DNA of 64,000 bases from Amoebophrya sp. A120 (lineage: Eukaryota > Sar > Dinophyceae > Syndiniales > Amoebophryaceae). How positions within the stretch are numbered: position 1 is the first letter of the stretch; each line of letters opens with the position of its first letter. Location of the stretch: positions 1,338,190 through 1,402,189 of the forward strand of contig CAJINV010000018.1 in NCBI GenBank assembly GCA_905178155.1, written 5' to 3'. This document shows positions 34,701-41,964 of the stretch, piece by piece. Under the pieces are notes generated by a model. It did no database searches, was not told where the DNA came from, and saw only the letters and a list, made by a program, of their open reading frames with translations. Both the position numbers and the translations under genes were made by a program.

Positions 34701-37700
34701 TCCCCTTCATCGACTCGGCCATGAAGGAACTCAAAAAGATATCACAAGGAAAAATCCCCCCTCCCCATATCAAAAGGAAGTTTCTGATGCTGGATTTGCG
34801 TATGCAAATCAGGTTTGTCTTGCAGTAGAAGACTGCAGGCTCCTGCCAAGCCTGAGTAGAGAGCTTTTGGCCTGGGCGCTTAGCATGAGAAACGACTAGG
34901 CTGTAGGCCCAACAGCATCACAAGCCGCCTGCATAATGCGGCAGAGCCTGTGGCGTTGTCTTCTTGCAAGACAGACGTGATTTGTGGTCTCAAATCAGCA
35001 CGACAAATCTTCGGAAGCATACCTTTTCGATATGGGGAGGGGGAGTTTTTCCTCTCAATAAAAGACCGGGTTCATGTCGAACCGGGGACGGCAAAACGTG
35101 GCCTCCTTTCTCATCTACAATCTGAAGATCGACTGGCGGTTCGGCGCGGAGTACTTCGAACACGCTTTGATTGACCACGACACGGCCGCGAATTACGGGA
35201 ATTGGCTCACGATCGCGGGGATCGGGTTCCAAACCCGGGATAACATCTTTAACGTGGTGAAGCAAAGTAGACAATACGAACAGACCGGGGCACACATGCG
35301 GTACTGGCTGGAAAAACCCATGGCGGAAGCCAAACAGGTATAGAACATGAGTATAGAGGTTTTTTGGAGCACCTACGTACAAAATTGAACAAATTCAAAC
35401 TTACCGCCGATGGTGATCATCATTTTACACGGTAGGAATATTATCAAGCACGAGGATCGGTTGACTTCAAAAATCGGCGCTGTGACAATCGGCGTTGTTC
35501 CCAAGTTCTTTCGCAAAACGTGAAAAAAAAGTATACCGCAACTACATTTCCACTAATCTAGGTGATGTTGCGCATCGCGAGAGAGGAGAAGGAGAACAAT
35601 GCGGACGGCATATCATATGTAAAAACGTCCCCATCCCATAGTCAAGTTGGGAACTTAGCAACACAAACCCAGAAGTTGTGGGAGCCACGCATGACAAGTT
35701 GCAGTCCGTAGTGTCGTGCATGTGAGCAAGGACAACCGCATCACAAATCCATCTGCTTATCCTGTTAGCAGCATTACAAATTCCAAAACACGAATGGAAA
35801 TGCCTCTCTTGGGGATGCGCATTACAAATGTTCCTGTAATCGCAAATCCGCATGACAACTCCGGTGTGGGTACGTTTTTACACAGGATACGGCAGTCCCA
35901 AGTTGAAGCCCACGGCGCTGCCGCTGCCGGACATCGAGATTCGCACGTACATATGCAATGCAAAAGCATCGTACTAGTATAAATCGCATGACAAATTTTT
36001 TCAGCATGAGAAAGAAAATTTGTAATGCGGATTTAACCTGAGAAAGAAATTTCAATTTGTAATGCATGAATGCGATTACGATTAGTACGAGTGCGATACT
36101 TTTGCACAGGATAGTACACGAAGACTTCGCCCCCGGAGCCCGAGCAGGACAAGGAGGACGCGTTTGTGCTGCTATCAAGTGCAAAAATGTCTGGGTCTGG
36201 AAGGATGTAACCTGTGATGCGCATTTCAGAACACACAAAAATCTGTCATGCATGGGTAGCAAAAGCTGCCCACTTTCTGTCACCAAAATGGGGGATTTGG
36301 CATGCGGGTTCGGCATTGCGGAAGCTTCTCGAAACCTGTGATGCTAGAGCTTCCATGCCAGACCTTCCGTGTCATGCAGAAACAGCATGACTCTTCCAGA
36401 CCCAGACATATTTGCAATGCATAGCTGCGCATGCTGTACCACACCCCGTGGGAAATCCAGGACGAGCGGATCCGCGAGAAAATTCCCGCCGTCTACAAGA
36501 CGCCCATCATCGTGCCCAAGGACCATTTTCTGTACAAGGTAAGCGATTTTGCGGAGGACGCGCCACCGGTCATCGTGGGGCGGAAAGCGAAAAAAGCGTA
36601 CTACGCGCTGCTGGCCGAGGCACGGGAGCAGGCGAACAAAGAGAACGAGGGGCTGACTACAACCGACGGGGAGAACATGGAACAACAGGAGAATCAAGGG
36701 ACGGGAGAAAATATCAGTTCACATCAATCTGGGGGAACCACGACCACTGCATCGACGGCGGGTGGGGAGAAAACTCCGGGAGGAAGCTCGCTGAAAGGGG
36801 TATGACCTGCTCAAACGTTACAATCTCAAACGTTACAGTAGAATTTGGAAATCTGTGATGCAAGAAGTGCATGATCTAGCCAAGTCGCATAGGACTGCGC
36901 ATGACAAGATCCGGAGTCCCAAACCGCACTACAATCTGCCGAAATTTGTGTTGCAGAAAGTAGAGTGGTCTGCGAGTCTGTGGAGTGGTCTGCGAGTCTG
37001 TCATGCTCATTATGCAAGACAAATTCCAGACTCTATTGTAACGTTTGAGATTGTAACGTTTGAGCAGGCCATAAGCGGAAAAGATCGTGGTGAATGCCGA
37101 CGCGGAGGAGGAGAGAATATGGATTGCAAGAAATATGTCTGGGTCTGGAACACTGCAACTTGTCATGCTAAGTCTGGACGATGCAAAAATCTGTGTTGCG
37201 TGATTGCCAGAAGCTGCCCACTTTTGACCAACGTGCGAGGGAGTTTCTCATGCAGGACAGACATGATAGAGTTCTCACAGAATCTGTCATGCTAGGTCCT
37301 GCATTCCAACCCTTGGGCGTCATGGAAAACCTGCATGACAAAAAACCGTGGAGGGGTCTTCCAGACCCAGACATATTTGCGTTTGATAGAGAAGCCGAGT
37401 GAACTACCAGGACAAGGAAAACAACATCCTCGGGCTGCACCAGCAGCAGGTGAAGACGACTTCGTCGAGCAGTGCTCTTCTTACCAAAACTCACAGTAAG
37501 ACGCTGACGCCCACGGCCGGATCTACAGCTACTTCCAAGACGTTGGCGAAGAATAATAATAAAGGAACAGCAGCTGCTGCTGCACACGAGGACTTTTATA
37601 ATTATTCGACGAAGAGCAAGAACAAGCTGCACAACCACAACTACAGTGGGGGGAACAATCGCGGGGGGTCTTCTGCTGGGTACAACAAAGCCACCGACTC

Positions 37701-38885
37701 GTATAATTCTTACAAGAATTACGAGTACCCAGTAGGGAATGCCACTGACCATTACGACGCGTGGCAGTATCCGGGTAGCAGTTCTTCCAATCACAGCTAC
37801 TACAACAACAAGCACAGTTCATCTTACTACGGAACAGAAAGCAATGCCGGCCCCTCTGGAGGTGGTGGCTACTACAACGGCTCGTCTTCAACGTCTTACA
37901 ACAAGTACCACCAGAATCAACACAATAATTCCTCCTCGTACGGCGCAACTCCTAATTCCTGGCGTACGACCAGCGGGGGCGATCCTCTGGGGGAGCACCA
38001 GAGAAACTACCCGACTCATCTGGTCTCCGAGGAGCGGCGGCGACAGATGGCTCTGCAGGAGAACTGGCGGGCGCAGCAGGCACAGGGTTGGAAGCAGAAC
38101 CAGGAGCGGTTTGGCAACGGAAAGGGCGTATGAACTGCAAAAATGTCTGGGTCTGCAAGAATGCCAGACTTGTCATGCAAATTTTCCAGGAGCTATATCG
38201 TCTGGAATGCGGGACCTAGCATGACAGATTCTGTGAGATCACTATCATGCCTATCCTGCGCGAGAAACTTCCTCTCAACTTGGTCAAAAGTGAACAGCTT
38301 TTGGTAATCACGCAACACAGATTTTTACATGATTCAGATGTAGCATGACAAGTTCCAACCTTCCAGACATCCAGGGATATTTGCATTGCATAGGGCGGGT
38401 GGAATTACAACAGTTCTTCCACAACCAGCACCGGTATCGTGAAGAAAAATCCCCCCTGCCCATACTCACAATGGAAGTTTGTGATGCTGATTTGTGGCCA
38501 CAAATCAGCTTTGTCTTGCATACGAGGCAAATGGGACCCGTGTGGCGCATTCCACAGCCAGGCTGTCATGCGCTTTTGCGTACTGCAAAGCTGTCTCTCA
38601 TGCCTGAGTGCTAGCGTTTTGCATACCTAATCAGGCTTCGGAAATGCCTGTAAGCGCTTGCTGCAATACAGCGCTGATTAGTGTACACAAATCCAGCAAC
38701 AGAAATTTCCGTTTCAATATGGGGAGGGGGCTTTTTTCACTTTGATAACCGGCGGCGCTTCCTCCTCCACGCCGAAGGAGCAGACCTCCCTCGTCTCCGC
38801 TGGGTCCACCACGAGTACCAACCCCTCCCCCGGATCCAGCACGGCCGGCAGTCGTGGCCTTAGGAAAGTGGACGCGCTGATGTAG
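16763..38885 (+). CDS. DASH-type cryptochrome/photolyase, 22 exons
   Basis: Flavoprotein of the photolyase/cryptochrome superfamily (FAD plus antenna folate); DASH members repair single-stranded DNA lesions or act as blue-light sensors. Twenty-two exons sum to exactly 1405 codons. There are 20 introner introns, one GT-AG intron (35338-35561), and one intron (19340-31801) swollen by a retroelement. N-terminal antenna fold near residues 20-65 (LYVFRKTDLRLLDN). FAD domain: NDSTYWIVFELLWRDF about 755-770, GETGIPFIDSAMKEL about 805, GRQNVASFL about 828 and NYGNW about 865, all DASH hallmarks. Ser/Thr inserts follow the antenna domain. After the usual end of the fold come about 430 extra residues rich in Asn, Tyr, Ser, Gly and Gln, with prion-like composition. 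Exons as short as 23 and 30 bp occur. No frame break was seen, so the gene could be functional despite the insertion. Confidence 0.93.
17424..17690. mobile_element. Introner family A (cryptochrome intron 1)
   Basis: Family A ends; perfect GACTA duplication; frame restored between antenna domain and Ser-rich insert. Internal sequence is used here as the forward reference. Confidence 0.93.
18355..18678. mobile_element. Introner family B (cryptochrome intron 2)
   Basis: Family B ends; perfect ACCGC duplication; frame restored. Confidence 0.92.
18760..19262. mobile_element. Introner family A carrying a nested insertion (cryptochrome intron 3)
   Basis: Family A ends (slightly rearranged at the left) with perfect CTCCG duplication. 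At 503 bp it is about twice the usual length because a 244-bp segment is inserted at 18899-19142 (see separate entry). Frame is still restored. Confidence 0.9.
18899..19142. mobile_element. Nested 244-bp insertion, probably a truncated retroelement copy
   Basis: Flanked by an 18-bp direct repeat (18881-18898 and 19125-19142). It begins with two near-tandem copies of CCTCGGTGCTGAGACAGG and ends in GGGACG-N4-GCCCTTAG followed by a few bases. The same GACG-N4-GCCCTTAG ending closes the large retroelement next door (about 31640-31660). This suggests a 5'-truncated copy of a related element, inserted with a similar long target duplication. Confidence 0.6.
19465..19480. repeat. Target-site duplication of the retroelement, left copy
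   Basis: TGTCATGCGGAATAGG, part of the host introner, repeated exactly at 31660-31675. The first bases could partly belong to the element because its own sequence also contains GATGTCATG. Confidence 0.85.
19494..20344. repeat. Retroelement pseudo-LTR, left copy
   Basis: 851 bp matching 30816-31666 base for base except about five substitutions, no indels. It contains possible RNA structure: an imperfect 12-bp stem between 19893-19904 and 19952-19963 enclosing smaller hairpins, and a hairpin CCTGCC/GGCAGG (19825-19840) inside TATAC/GTATA arms (19795-19854). I looked for the hammerhead core CTGATGA...GAAA, known from Penelope repeats, and did not find it. Confidence 0.93.
20749..21318 (+). CDS. 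Retroelement ORF1, unknown function
   Basis: 189 codons from ATG at 20749 (context AAAATGA), ending 61 bp before the next ORF. The first 110 residues are Thr/Pro/Gln-rich. The C-terminal 65 residues are notable for regularly spaced tryptophans (motif-like W-x5-YWTFSWGTLRW, then GTWRYE), which could form a small binding fold. I do not recognise it. By position it may be a nucleic-acid-binding or structural protein of the element. Confidence 0.65.
   Translation: MTTTTTDEDALLHYHGLRTSTDVHVHQATLSPQPVQAPVTEGIYQLRTAVAAPIQPSQPLPPTFRGLRTSIAGNGLRASYTRRPLDSAAIIQPYTDAVATDTQPVGAGVPQQVTRPPFRLLSTESQEDRCSWEPGKEYWTFSWGTLRWQYDFFRGTWRYEDSIHRANQQIQSWEDAGFRVENGEIRPQS
21380..24133 (+). CDS. Retroelement ORF2 with GIY-YIG-like endonuclease
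   Basis: 917 codons, ATG at 21380. Residues about 191-285 resemble a GIY-YIG nuclease: LVYL at 191-194 in place of GIY, CSCG at 197-200, YVG at 203-205, Arg216, His218/His220 and the probable catalytic Glu280 in WESFW. A Cys cluster (CC-x7-CSLC near residue 155) could bind zinc. Penelope-like elements use such a nuclease for target cleavage, normally fused behind the RT; an upstream position is known only in some lineages. Residues 395-410 contain two copies of DVGISCTQ. The last 90 codons look non-protein-like (Arg/Ser/Cys-rich) while the +1 frame is open, so translation may leave this frame before 24133. Confidence 0.75.
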   Translation: MASHIQRPLMAEPNRNSTVARANIIGPHVPASRHVPSLSLQVLQKPSRPLAPSPPMENFLHAVSNSIVAVAEFCDVQQLYTSDLFAIKNDFKKEGLPVAWMADYSIPLQMKAASFKRHVLAPNNWYSDRLRPDLFTLDRAHMLQCCRAAKGNPCSLCSSASSDRFLQVSGKLLEVRAREQRSCDEAGNTSLVYLRRCSCGLSYVGKAHTGAGAGTRFHSHANHAERVCLEAEGHPMYARQKLYLSHAVTTDVLFCMDKVEANRTATLPDGSTMSQIDAWESFWIVALRTYYPWGFSLEFKDVTHPSAPRRRPCPEDAASMCRRLSEQGDVLKVQRLQRNLKRYVAAVQAGNNNFLPDTALVQTTHIGTPGLISPNPDAGRIFREPEAPQAGTPGTQDVGISCTQDVGISCTQESDEVLPAPHTSACVPVPRVQVFVGKRKSQRLVANEPELKRRSMLAPDQKTPLRPCRLSMRPRLVELPAEAKTPLLSAGPVVSPSRKSSMVQELFRRKFSTVRGSDDKRTAQRMIFTPVEEAKDHLLSLDDPGAANLPLAQTEHPDAAFSTKLPKTAAEVKKILLALVWLFFTLDPPQDFAASGRWLPVPSWHIGAAKFNTISWLLKILAGCSKQLLRALRLHLTTAYVLPQQQLFLLQELVESRLRLTKLADDKQTRDGKKAVIFFYHHKVVDMLNLRSTFRHVLSDRFLAFTYGPPVCLTTFSLRLKTIPASCSSLKCACADYRRYFDDGCTWGGHLAMPATAANIQVLCGPAFDSVVSSKVALLMRPKFRVEQKFSATKLLERVPIADQELIQDVRHFFWCNAVSEGDEQLAEVDWNRHCGRICSPDSGSRRQRPRSRAVRCVYVRMGQVHHCFRRSTEPPATLRFWVLRQSYFYHLDDVQKLVRGAVDGGSGNGWSWVFPD
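23859..27440 (+). CDS. Retroelement ORF3: Penelope-type reverse transcriptase
   Basis: First ATG at 24057, giving 1127 codons; the frame is open from 23859 with ordinary protein composition, overlapping ORF2 by 275 bp in the +1 frame. RT motifs in order (numbering from 24057): KMRFIAAATDK, DFERLYTGL about 823, QVRGMPMGITPAPRMA about 912-925, RYLDD with the catalytic Asp955/Asp956, TTFLDFFLDA, then YLSK-x8-HPEAHQSAF with His1026. The last two are typical of Penelope-like RTs. About 600 residues precede the RT, including a coiled-coil-like stretch (about 145-240) and a Ser/Thr/Pro linker. It copies element RNA into DNA. A frameshift, re-initiation at 24057, or a single-base mutation could explain the overlap. 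Confidence 0.88.
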   Translation, partial: PKWTGTDTADGSAAPIPVPDANGRVVERSAASTFEWGKFTTAFDVVRNLQQLFVFGYYDKATSTTWMMCKSLCAALLMEDLGMAGRGSFPTDTSSDYHRADFVEPLPKTSVPAASATVTSPVAELSKPKQPATFLPISSQASASNRVVRIEEKSSGNQLAVAPEILSSRSDVERRDGSSHQPTPANRGLYLQRNKFGLPATTSDKIEAMDRDLIEETKNELHNVKNLMQFVLRKSDRLLSLGQLTSTDQPHALMQAKIKLHAEIEAAIELALENLEKEQAGTKILRQLAEAEAARKAVQAELKQNIPKASVPLAASVNAVHVRPFPSALSGKRQSLMWKISAHAGWRVISKSLLRGIKGVGCALDMHRAAQAGLEKLAVFDLRAGITQTVTKQVLKPVAQSGCVVAFKHQQLYASTAILAKAPILQLSSGPEKCQWLSPIFVLSNAVVQILFRDETKRNFLQWAAESISLGLFSSKLKENPLPVTALDRWISKHEVAELLQMGMKPAGDTGDTSTTHTSLLLDADPLSAFELWLDDDTTEDPGPPPLSIIGAQPLDTSASTSSNLVPGPHLGVAVNLLDVAAGLAVDEEDEDLQVESNLFNDSSVNASNRSLLNSAAHKSSEDVVYARPAPEQWMDGSHRMPPRCATPRHADADTRAQDSPPRSPPTPAASRSSTSSRSSSTSNSASTSSSSSTPTLTSSESEDLPPPPPPVFNRAELAKQIPNLNSPSCWIKQGVDNRGCKIRPLLPIWQARRSSSFLSSEFPPAQQSLHEVYKATSAEQINEIVERLSSFAPALHAKVKQRQASAHPAYYAVIKGHKFPAYKMRFIAAATDKTVLHAPGKVLHLILSAVMQEFKARVWPGAWSVESSEEALSRVTAGGFAEFDGYDFERLYTGLEHSFLCHNLHQLNSCVFTAGGFQSVVLGYDKNRKGPEKEFAFLSRDAPSSSSWSLSDIDALVRWCCESCYIGIADVLFLQVRGMPMGITPAPRMADGGLSWSECVFVTSPAGQQCRFLQILRYLDDLLSPVQLPLHQIYPRALACKPETIGTVTTTFLDFFLDASIPRRLLYCMYDKTRVFPFYLSKFSSSASAVHPEAHQSAFCSAVIRAYKRNYLVVHFLRDVVELLARFTLNGTFRSSFPGKACKLLVSRHEVPKWFTTEKLVSTLGDWMRKMQSEIATILNPSWQRFQATVRE
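27441..28691. other. Non-coding segment inside the retroelement
   Basis: About 1.25 kb between the RT ORF and ORF4. It begins with a duplicated TTTTCGGTCG...TTTTGCAC motif (27448-27520) and is AT-rich, with only short frames. Possibly leader/promoter for the downstream ORFs. Confidence 0.6.
28692..29384 (+). CDS. Retroelement ORF4, unknown function
   Basis: 230 codons, ATG at 28692 (context GAAATGT), ending in TAA at 29382-29384. Rich in Pro, Ser, Arg and Leu with several aromatic patches; no transmembrane segment and no domain recognised. Composition resembles ORF1 and ORF5 rather than the host genes, and no introner interrupts it. Its place behind the RT makes it an accessory gene of the element, or a gene captured by it. 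Confidence 0.65.
   Translation: MSFPREEHVFFGVKELDWTVAEERYFLRSNLPGSCFYTVPSPSRVSNWQDDDYAPWQLPRPHRFQRPAPLLAELGPDPSLLRTLRDPEQLPGRLSFDTAHALDIPLPFHSHETKHGWFSENKFYGQHLFSTPPLVRARREDLRQERAWVRAFNRNLSSPVPSSPPSVHALPANTGPRPVSPENHTRVNGVSPFLPSSPDHPVDRTDWSIFKIERILSSPAALLATTVRGR
29386..30303 (+). CDS. Retroelement ORF5, unknown function
   Basis: 305 codons; its ATG at 29386 starts one base after the ORF4 stop (TAAGATGG), which suggests coupled translation. The protein is acidic to neutral, rich in Ser, Pro and Gln, with a short basic patch (SAKRRRVG around residue 225) that could be a nuclear localisation signal. No catalytic motif is seen. Confidence 0.65.
   Translation: MALAHNSGSIFEFNLHEYRRLVGISSSSVHESPLPQLAEQPEPSPAQSRSARESVASSIKSFGENVCVVLNFDDADFPMPSYENTVRFVPSNPFRWKQQALHVLDESIAIQDATMEAARSPSRSFELLDFPPSPPFGYSPCRYFACLQQYQDDIIIQVPQQESINPFLMSPYSPLLSNPSIFQIEQIELDAMGWLPYTRHFPDPSPRQLSTYEINRSESAKRRRVGSPLQATLQVNISHECQQFVAFNEQLDENNVLRQNRLQLAANQEEDRAPGLTQKNAVAERRVFSPSPTPSELSLMAAGRL
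30319..30417 (+). CDS. Possible tiny retroelement ORF6
   Basis: Thirty-two codons from an ATG in the same CAAAATG context as ORF1 and ORF2, 15 bp after the ORF5 stop. Too short to judge; called only for its context and spacing. Confidence 0.25.
30816..31666. repeat. Retroelement pseudo-LTR, right copy
   Basis: Direct repeat of 19494-20344. Its end, at about GCCCTTAGAACTCCGAT, is the 3' terminus of the element; the host introner resumes at once. Confidence 0.93.
31660..31675. repeat. Target-site duplication of the retroelement, right copy
   Basis: Exact second copy of the 16 bases at 19465-19480, followed by the rest of the host introner. Confidence 0.85.
31832..32087. mobile_element. Introner family A (cryptochrome)
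   Basis: Family A ends, right arm with a 4-base insertion; perfect CAGTA duplication. Only a 30-bp exon separates it from the retroelement-bearing intron. Confidence 0.92.
32116..32369. mobile_element. Introner family A (cryptochrome)
   Basis: Family A ends; perfect AGAGT duplication; preceded by a 23-bp exon. Confidence 0.92.
32590..32798. mobile_element. Introner family E (cryptochrome)
   Basis: TATCGCAAGAAAAAACTGTT and complement; flanks CGACA/CCACA (4 of 5); frame restored. Confidence 0.9.
32862..33080. mobile_element. Introner family F (cryptochrome)
   Basis: Ends TATGAAAGTGCACACCTCCC and complement with C-run/G-run; perfect AGTTG duplication; frame restored. Confidence 0.92.
33213..33497. 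mobile_element. Introner family C (cryptochrome)
   Basis: Family C ends; flanks GGCCA/GGCGA (4 of 5); frame restored. Confidence 0.91.
33797..34052. mobile_element. Introner family A (cryptochrome)
   Basis: Family A ends (left arm TATGGATTGCAACTATGTTG, diverged); perfect CGAGT duplication; rejoins the ILHEL...FRNDS segment. Confidence 0.92.
34088..34245. mobile_element. Introner family D (cryptochrome)
   Basis: Family D arms; perfect CCGAA duplication. Removal produces FRNDSTYWIVFELLWRDF, a conserved DASH motif, so the splice rule is confirmed by homology. Confidence 0.94.
34413..34674. mobile_element. Introner family A (cryptochrome)
   Basis: Family A ends; perfect GGCCT duplication. Removal joins LAWCKGETGIPFIDSAM, the conserved tryptophan/GETG motif. 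Confidence 0.94.
34740..35060. mobile_element. Introner family B (cryptochrome)
   Basis: Family B ends; perfect AAAGA duplication. Removal gives MKELKKTGFMSNRGRQ, aligned without gap to DASH cryptochromes. Confidence 0.94.
35611..35889. mobile_element. Introner family C (cryptochrome)
   Basis: Family C ends; perfect CGGCA duplication; frame restored. Confidence 0.92.
35952..36113. mobile_element. Introner family D (cryptochrome)
   Basis: Family D arms; perfect GTACA duplication; frame restored. Confidence 0.92.
36173..36423. mobile_element. Introner family A (cryptochrome)
   Basis: Family A ends; perfect GCTGC duplication; frame restored before the conserved C-terminal part of the fold. 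Confidence 0.92.
36801..37073. mobile_element. Introner family H, single copy here (cryptochrome)
   Basis: A distinct family: arms CTGCTCAAACGTTACAATCT/complement with an internal tandem of CAAACGTTACA; flanks AGGGG/AGCGG (4 of 5). Frame restored. Confidence 0.9.
37118..37388. mobile_element. Introner family A (cryptochrome)
   Basis: Family A ends; perfect GAGAA duplication; frame restored into the Asn/Tyr-rich tail. Confidence 0.92.
38129..38392. mobile_element. Introner family A, reverse internal orientation (cryptochrome)
   Basis: Family A ends; perfect GGGCG duplication; internal sequence reversed relative to 17424. Confidence 0.92.
38435..38747. mobile_element. Introner family B (cryptochrome, last intron)
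   Basis: Family B ends; perfect ACCGG duplication; joins the final exon, which stops at 38883-38885. Confidence 0.92.
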
Positions 38886-41800
38886 GACGAATTTGCTATG
38901 AGGAAGAACTATAGGCTTGATCTTGGTACTAGAGGCGTCGAACTGCACAAAGAGAACGAGAAGTGTTTAATATTAAACAGTTGGACTGATAAAGAATCAT
39001 TTTCCGAAATAAAAAACCTCCAGGGGAAAAACAAAAATAGAGGATAAAGTCTTCTACGCATAGTTAGTACCGAAATTTTTTATTGGCCACGACGTTCTGA
39101 AGATTTGATAAATGTATGATTACAATTTTATGGAAATGGCACAACACAACAACAAGAGTGGTTGGTTCTGTTTCTGCTATTAGGCAGCTCATCTTCGGAA
39201 GATGTTGGCAGAAGGCGGTCTGCAATTCGAATATGGAATGGCAGAAGCGAAGCTACATGGCGAGGAACAGAATCATCCACCGCTTTTTATGAAAAATGAA
39301 GCTGACAATTATCATTGTAGTTTGCCAGTGCAGGAGCTGCACGAATCATGGAGCTACTAGCATGATCATAAACTGAAGATCTATTTAGATCTTGCTTCTA
39401 TAGTTTTTTGTGCGTCGAGGTCGATCGGCAGACGGAGCTACCCAAAGGTGGTGGCACATAGGAATTCGATCCGAATTCTTGAAGTGCACCGAGCCACGAA
39501 AAGTATTGCTGTTGTCAGAGTTTACTTTACTAGATTTTGATGCGACCACCATCATCTCGGAAGGTAGGGAGAGATTGATACTAAGTATAATAGCCATTTC
39601 ACTTTAAAAATCGACAGAGTAGGGATCGATTCATTCATCATCATGCCACCCAGCAGCTGCAGGGCAAAAATTGGACGGACTTTGTCAGTAAAAAAATCCA
39701 AATACAGCAAATTATTATGACCACGCCGAAATTGATCATGCACCGTGACGACTCGCATAGCACCGACATAAAAAGCCCTTTTGATGACAGAAAATAGACT
39801 GAATAGGGTTCTTGTGAATTTCCAAACACTCCTAGGGCGGAAGTCGTTTTTCGTATTGGAAGAAAGCAGTGTAGACAAATTTAGTACATCCCGCCAAAAA
39901 TGACAACTGCGAGGTCGATGCGTGTGGGTATCCATCTGGTGACAGTCTGATAAGGCTACAGGAAATATGAGGCGCTTTTTTCACACAAAGATACTAGCCG
40001 CTATCTCTGCTCACAACAATAACAAATTTGCTAGTGGTGCTATTATTCATCTACTGACAAAACCGTATAGAAAATAAACTCATGATCTTCTATCAGCGTC
40101 GTGTGCAGAAGTTGGGAAGCATTTTTGATAGGGAGCAAGAAAGTATATCGGAAGGTTTTGATATCAAAAATTTTCGCATCTTAATCTTTTTCGAAAAAAA
40201 GCGACGACTTCTGAGTATAGTACTCATTCTTTTTTCTGTCAACAACTTGCCCTCGTTGACAGAAAAGTTCCAGTTAAATTTGTTATGGTGATAGTCGCAG
40301 TTTGGAAGCTCCTTATCTATCAGATTTTCGAGTGTGCGAAAGAAAAAACAGGACTTCAACATATCATTTTTATGCAGGGAAGATGAAGAAAAGATGATCA
40401 ACGTGGGGAGACGGGATAGAAAGTTTCTTCTATCGCTTCACATGGATCATCCTGCGAATGATTTCATCTTTAGCTGTTATTGTTGCATGGCTTGACCTTC
40501 ATTGGTATTGAATCCAATCTGAAACTGAATCAAATGTTGAAGCAATGTAGTTTCTTGTATTGAGCAGAAAATGAAAATCACGGCACCGTTTCAGCATCGG
40601 CTCAAAGAGAATTATAGGAGAGCTATTGTTCATTGTTGCGTTTTCCGCTTGGAAGGTCCGCAACGAACTAGCTCCCGAAAATGCTTCGCATGAATGAGTC
40701 ACAGTGGTTTGTAGTACCGGTATGAAGTTGTAAAACGATAGAGCATTAGTACAACAAGCAGCGACAATTATTATATCCATTCAAAATGATAAAAAATGTA
40801 CAAAAAAAGGAGCAATCTGCAACTATTATGGCTTTTGGGAGTTTAGTTTACATTGTTTCAATGAGGGCGAATCACCGGCAGAAGTTATGACACAATAAAC
40901 ACGGAAAATATAATACTAAAAAATACCTAAACCTATGAGATGAAAACACGTCGTGCTGTCCTACAAACAATGTCACTATTCGCTTTCATACATGCATCTT
41001 TTGCAAGAGCTATGAGAAACAAAATTGCCGAATACTTTAAGACTGACAAGCTCCGACAGAATCAGCCACACAATGCATCCCGATTGTGGAGGTCGGGAAA
41101 AAAAAGCGGATAAAAAAACAGTAAGTGACGTCGATAAAAATATAAAAAATACAACTATTAGCTTGCCGCGTCTGGAAGCTTCCCAGTTTGCAACCAAGAC
41201 TTTTACTTTTCTATCGGGAGGAGAATAAAAAATTGCAAAAAAATCCAAAAAAAATTTATCGTGCTCTGTGGTCCTTCTGGCACGGGAATTCTGAAACGCT
41301 GCTGCTGGGTAGGTTTGTTTCTCTTTCTCTTTGCCCCGTCATCCAAATCTGCTGGGGAGGAAGGAGAAATGTCGTGTTCTGATTGAAGCAGAAAGTTAAG
41401 TCCGCATGGCAGCCGTATCAGCGTCGATTCCTCCAGCGAAAGGCGTTCTCATGAATTGACGACTTCCCTCTGAGATTTATGTTACGGGACAGGCTGACAT
41501 CAATGTTCATGTTGGAAATATAAAAACGCGCTTGCGCAAACAAAGTTGTCAAAATTTCGCTGCACATTAGGATCATGCATGACGTAAAAACATACGCTTG
41601 GAAATATCTGCGATTGATGGTGCGAAAGCTTGTTTTTTCTTCCTATATCTTCTGTTTTCTGAAGACAAAGGTACAAAAAACCGGCTTGCATATTTACCCA
41701 GTAAGCTGTGATTGTGTGACAGTCGCAGTAGTAAGTAATCCAGCGATTCTGTCAAATTGATGATCACAGGAGGAGGTTCTCGTCGTGTGTCCTCGTGATG

Positions 41801-41964
41801 AAGAAGCAAACAAGATGTGATTTTCAGTATTCTGTCAGTTGTTCCCGACTTTTTATGAACTACGCAGCACATTGAAGTACTACTGGTTCTTGCCATTATT
41901 TTTCATGGCGTAGTATTTACCAGTATCCCGACCCAGGATATCGTCCTGTTTTTTTCAGAAAAAA
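38886..41964. other. AT-rich spacer, no supported gene
   Basis: About 3 kb of AT-rich sequence on both strands with many short frames, no introner, no domain-like peptide and no RNA gene I recognise. The absence of introners argues against a long coding gene here. Confidence 0.55.

Noticed and set aside
36539-36800. GT-AG intron starting GTAAGC inside the cryptochrome gene
   Set aside because: The donor-like sequence is good, but the frame reads through into sequence resembling the rest of the tail, and the total exon length divides by three without removing it.
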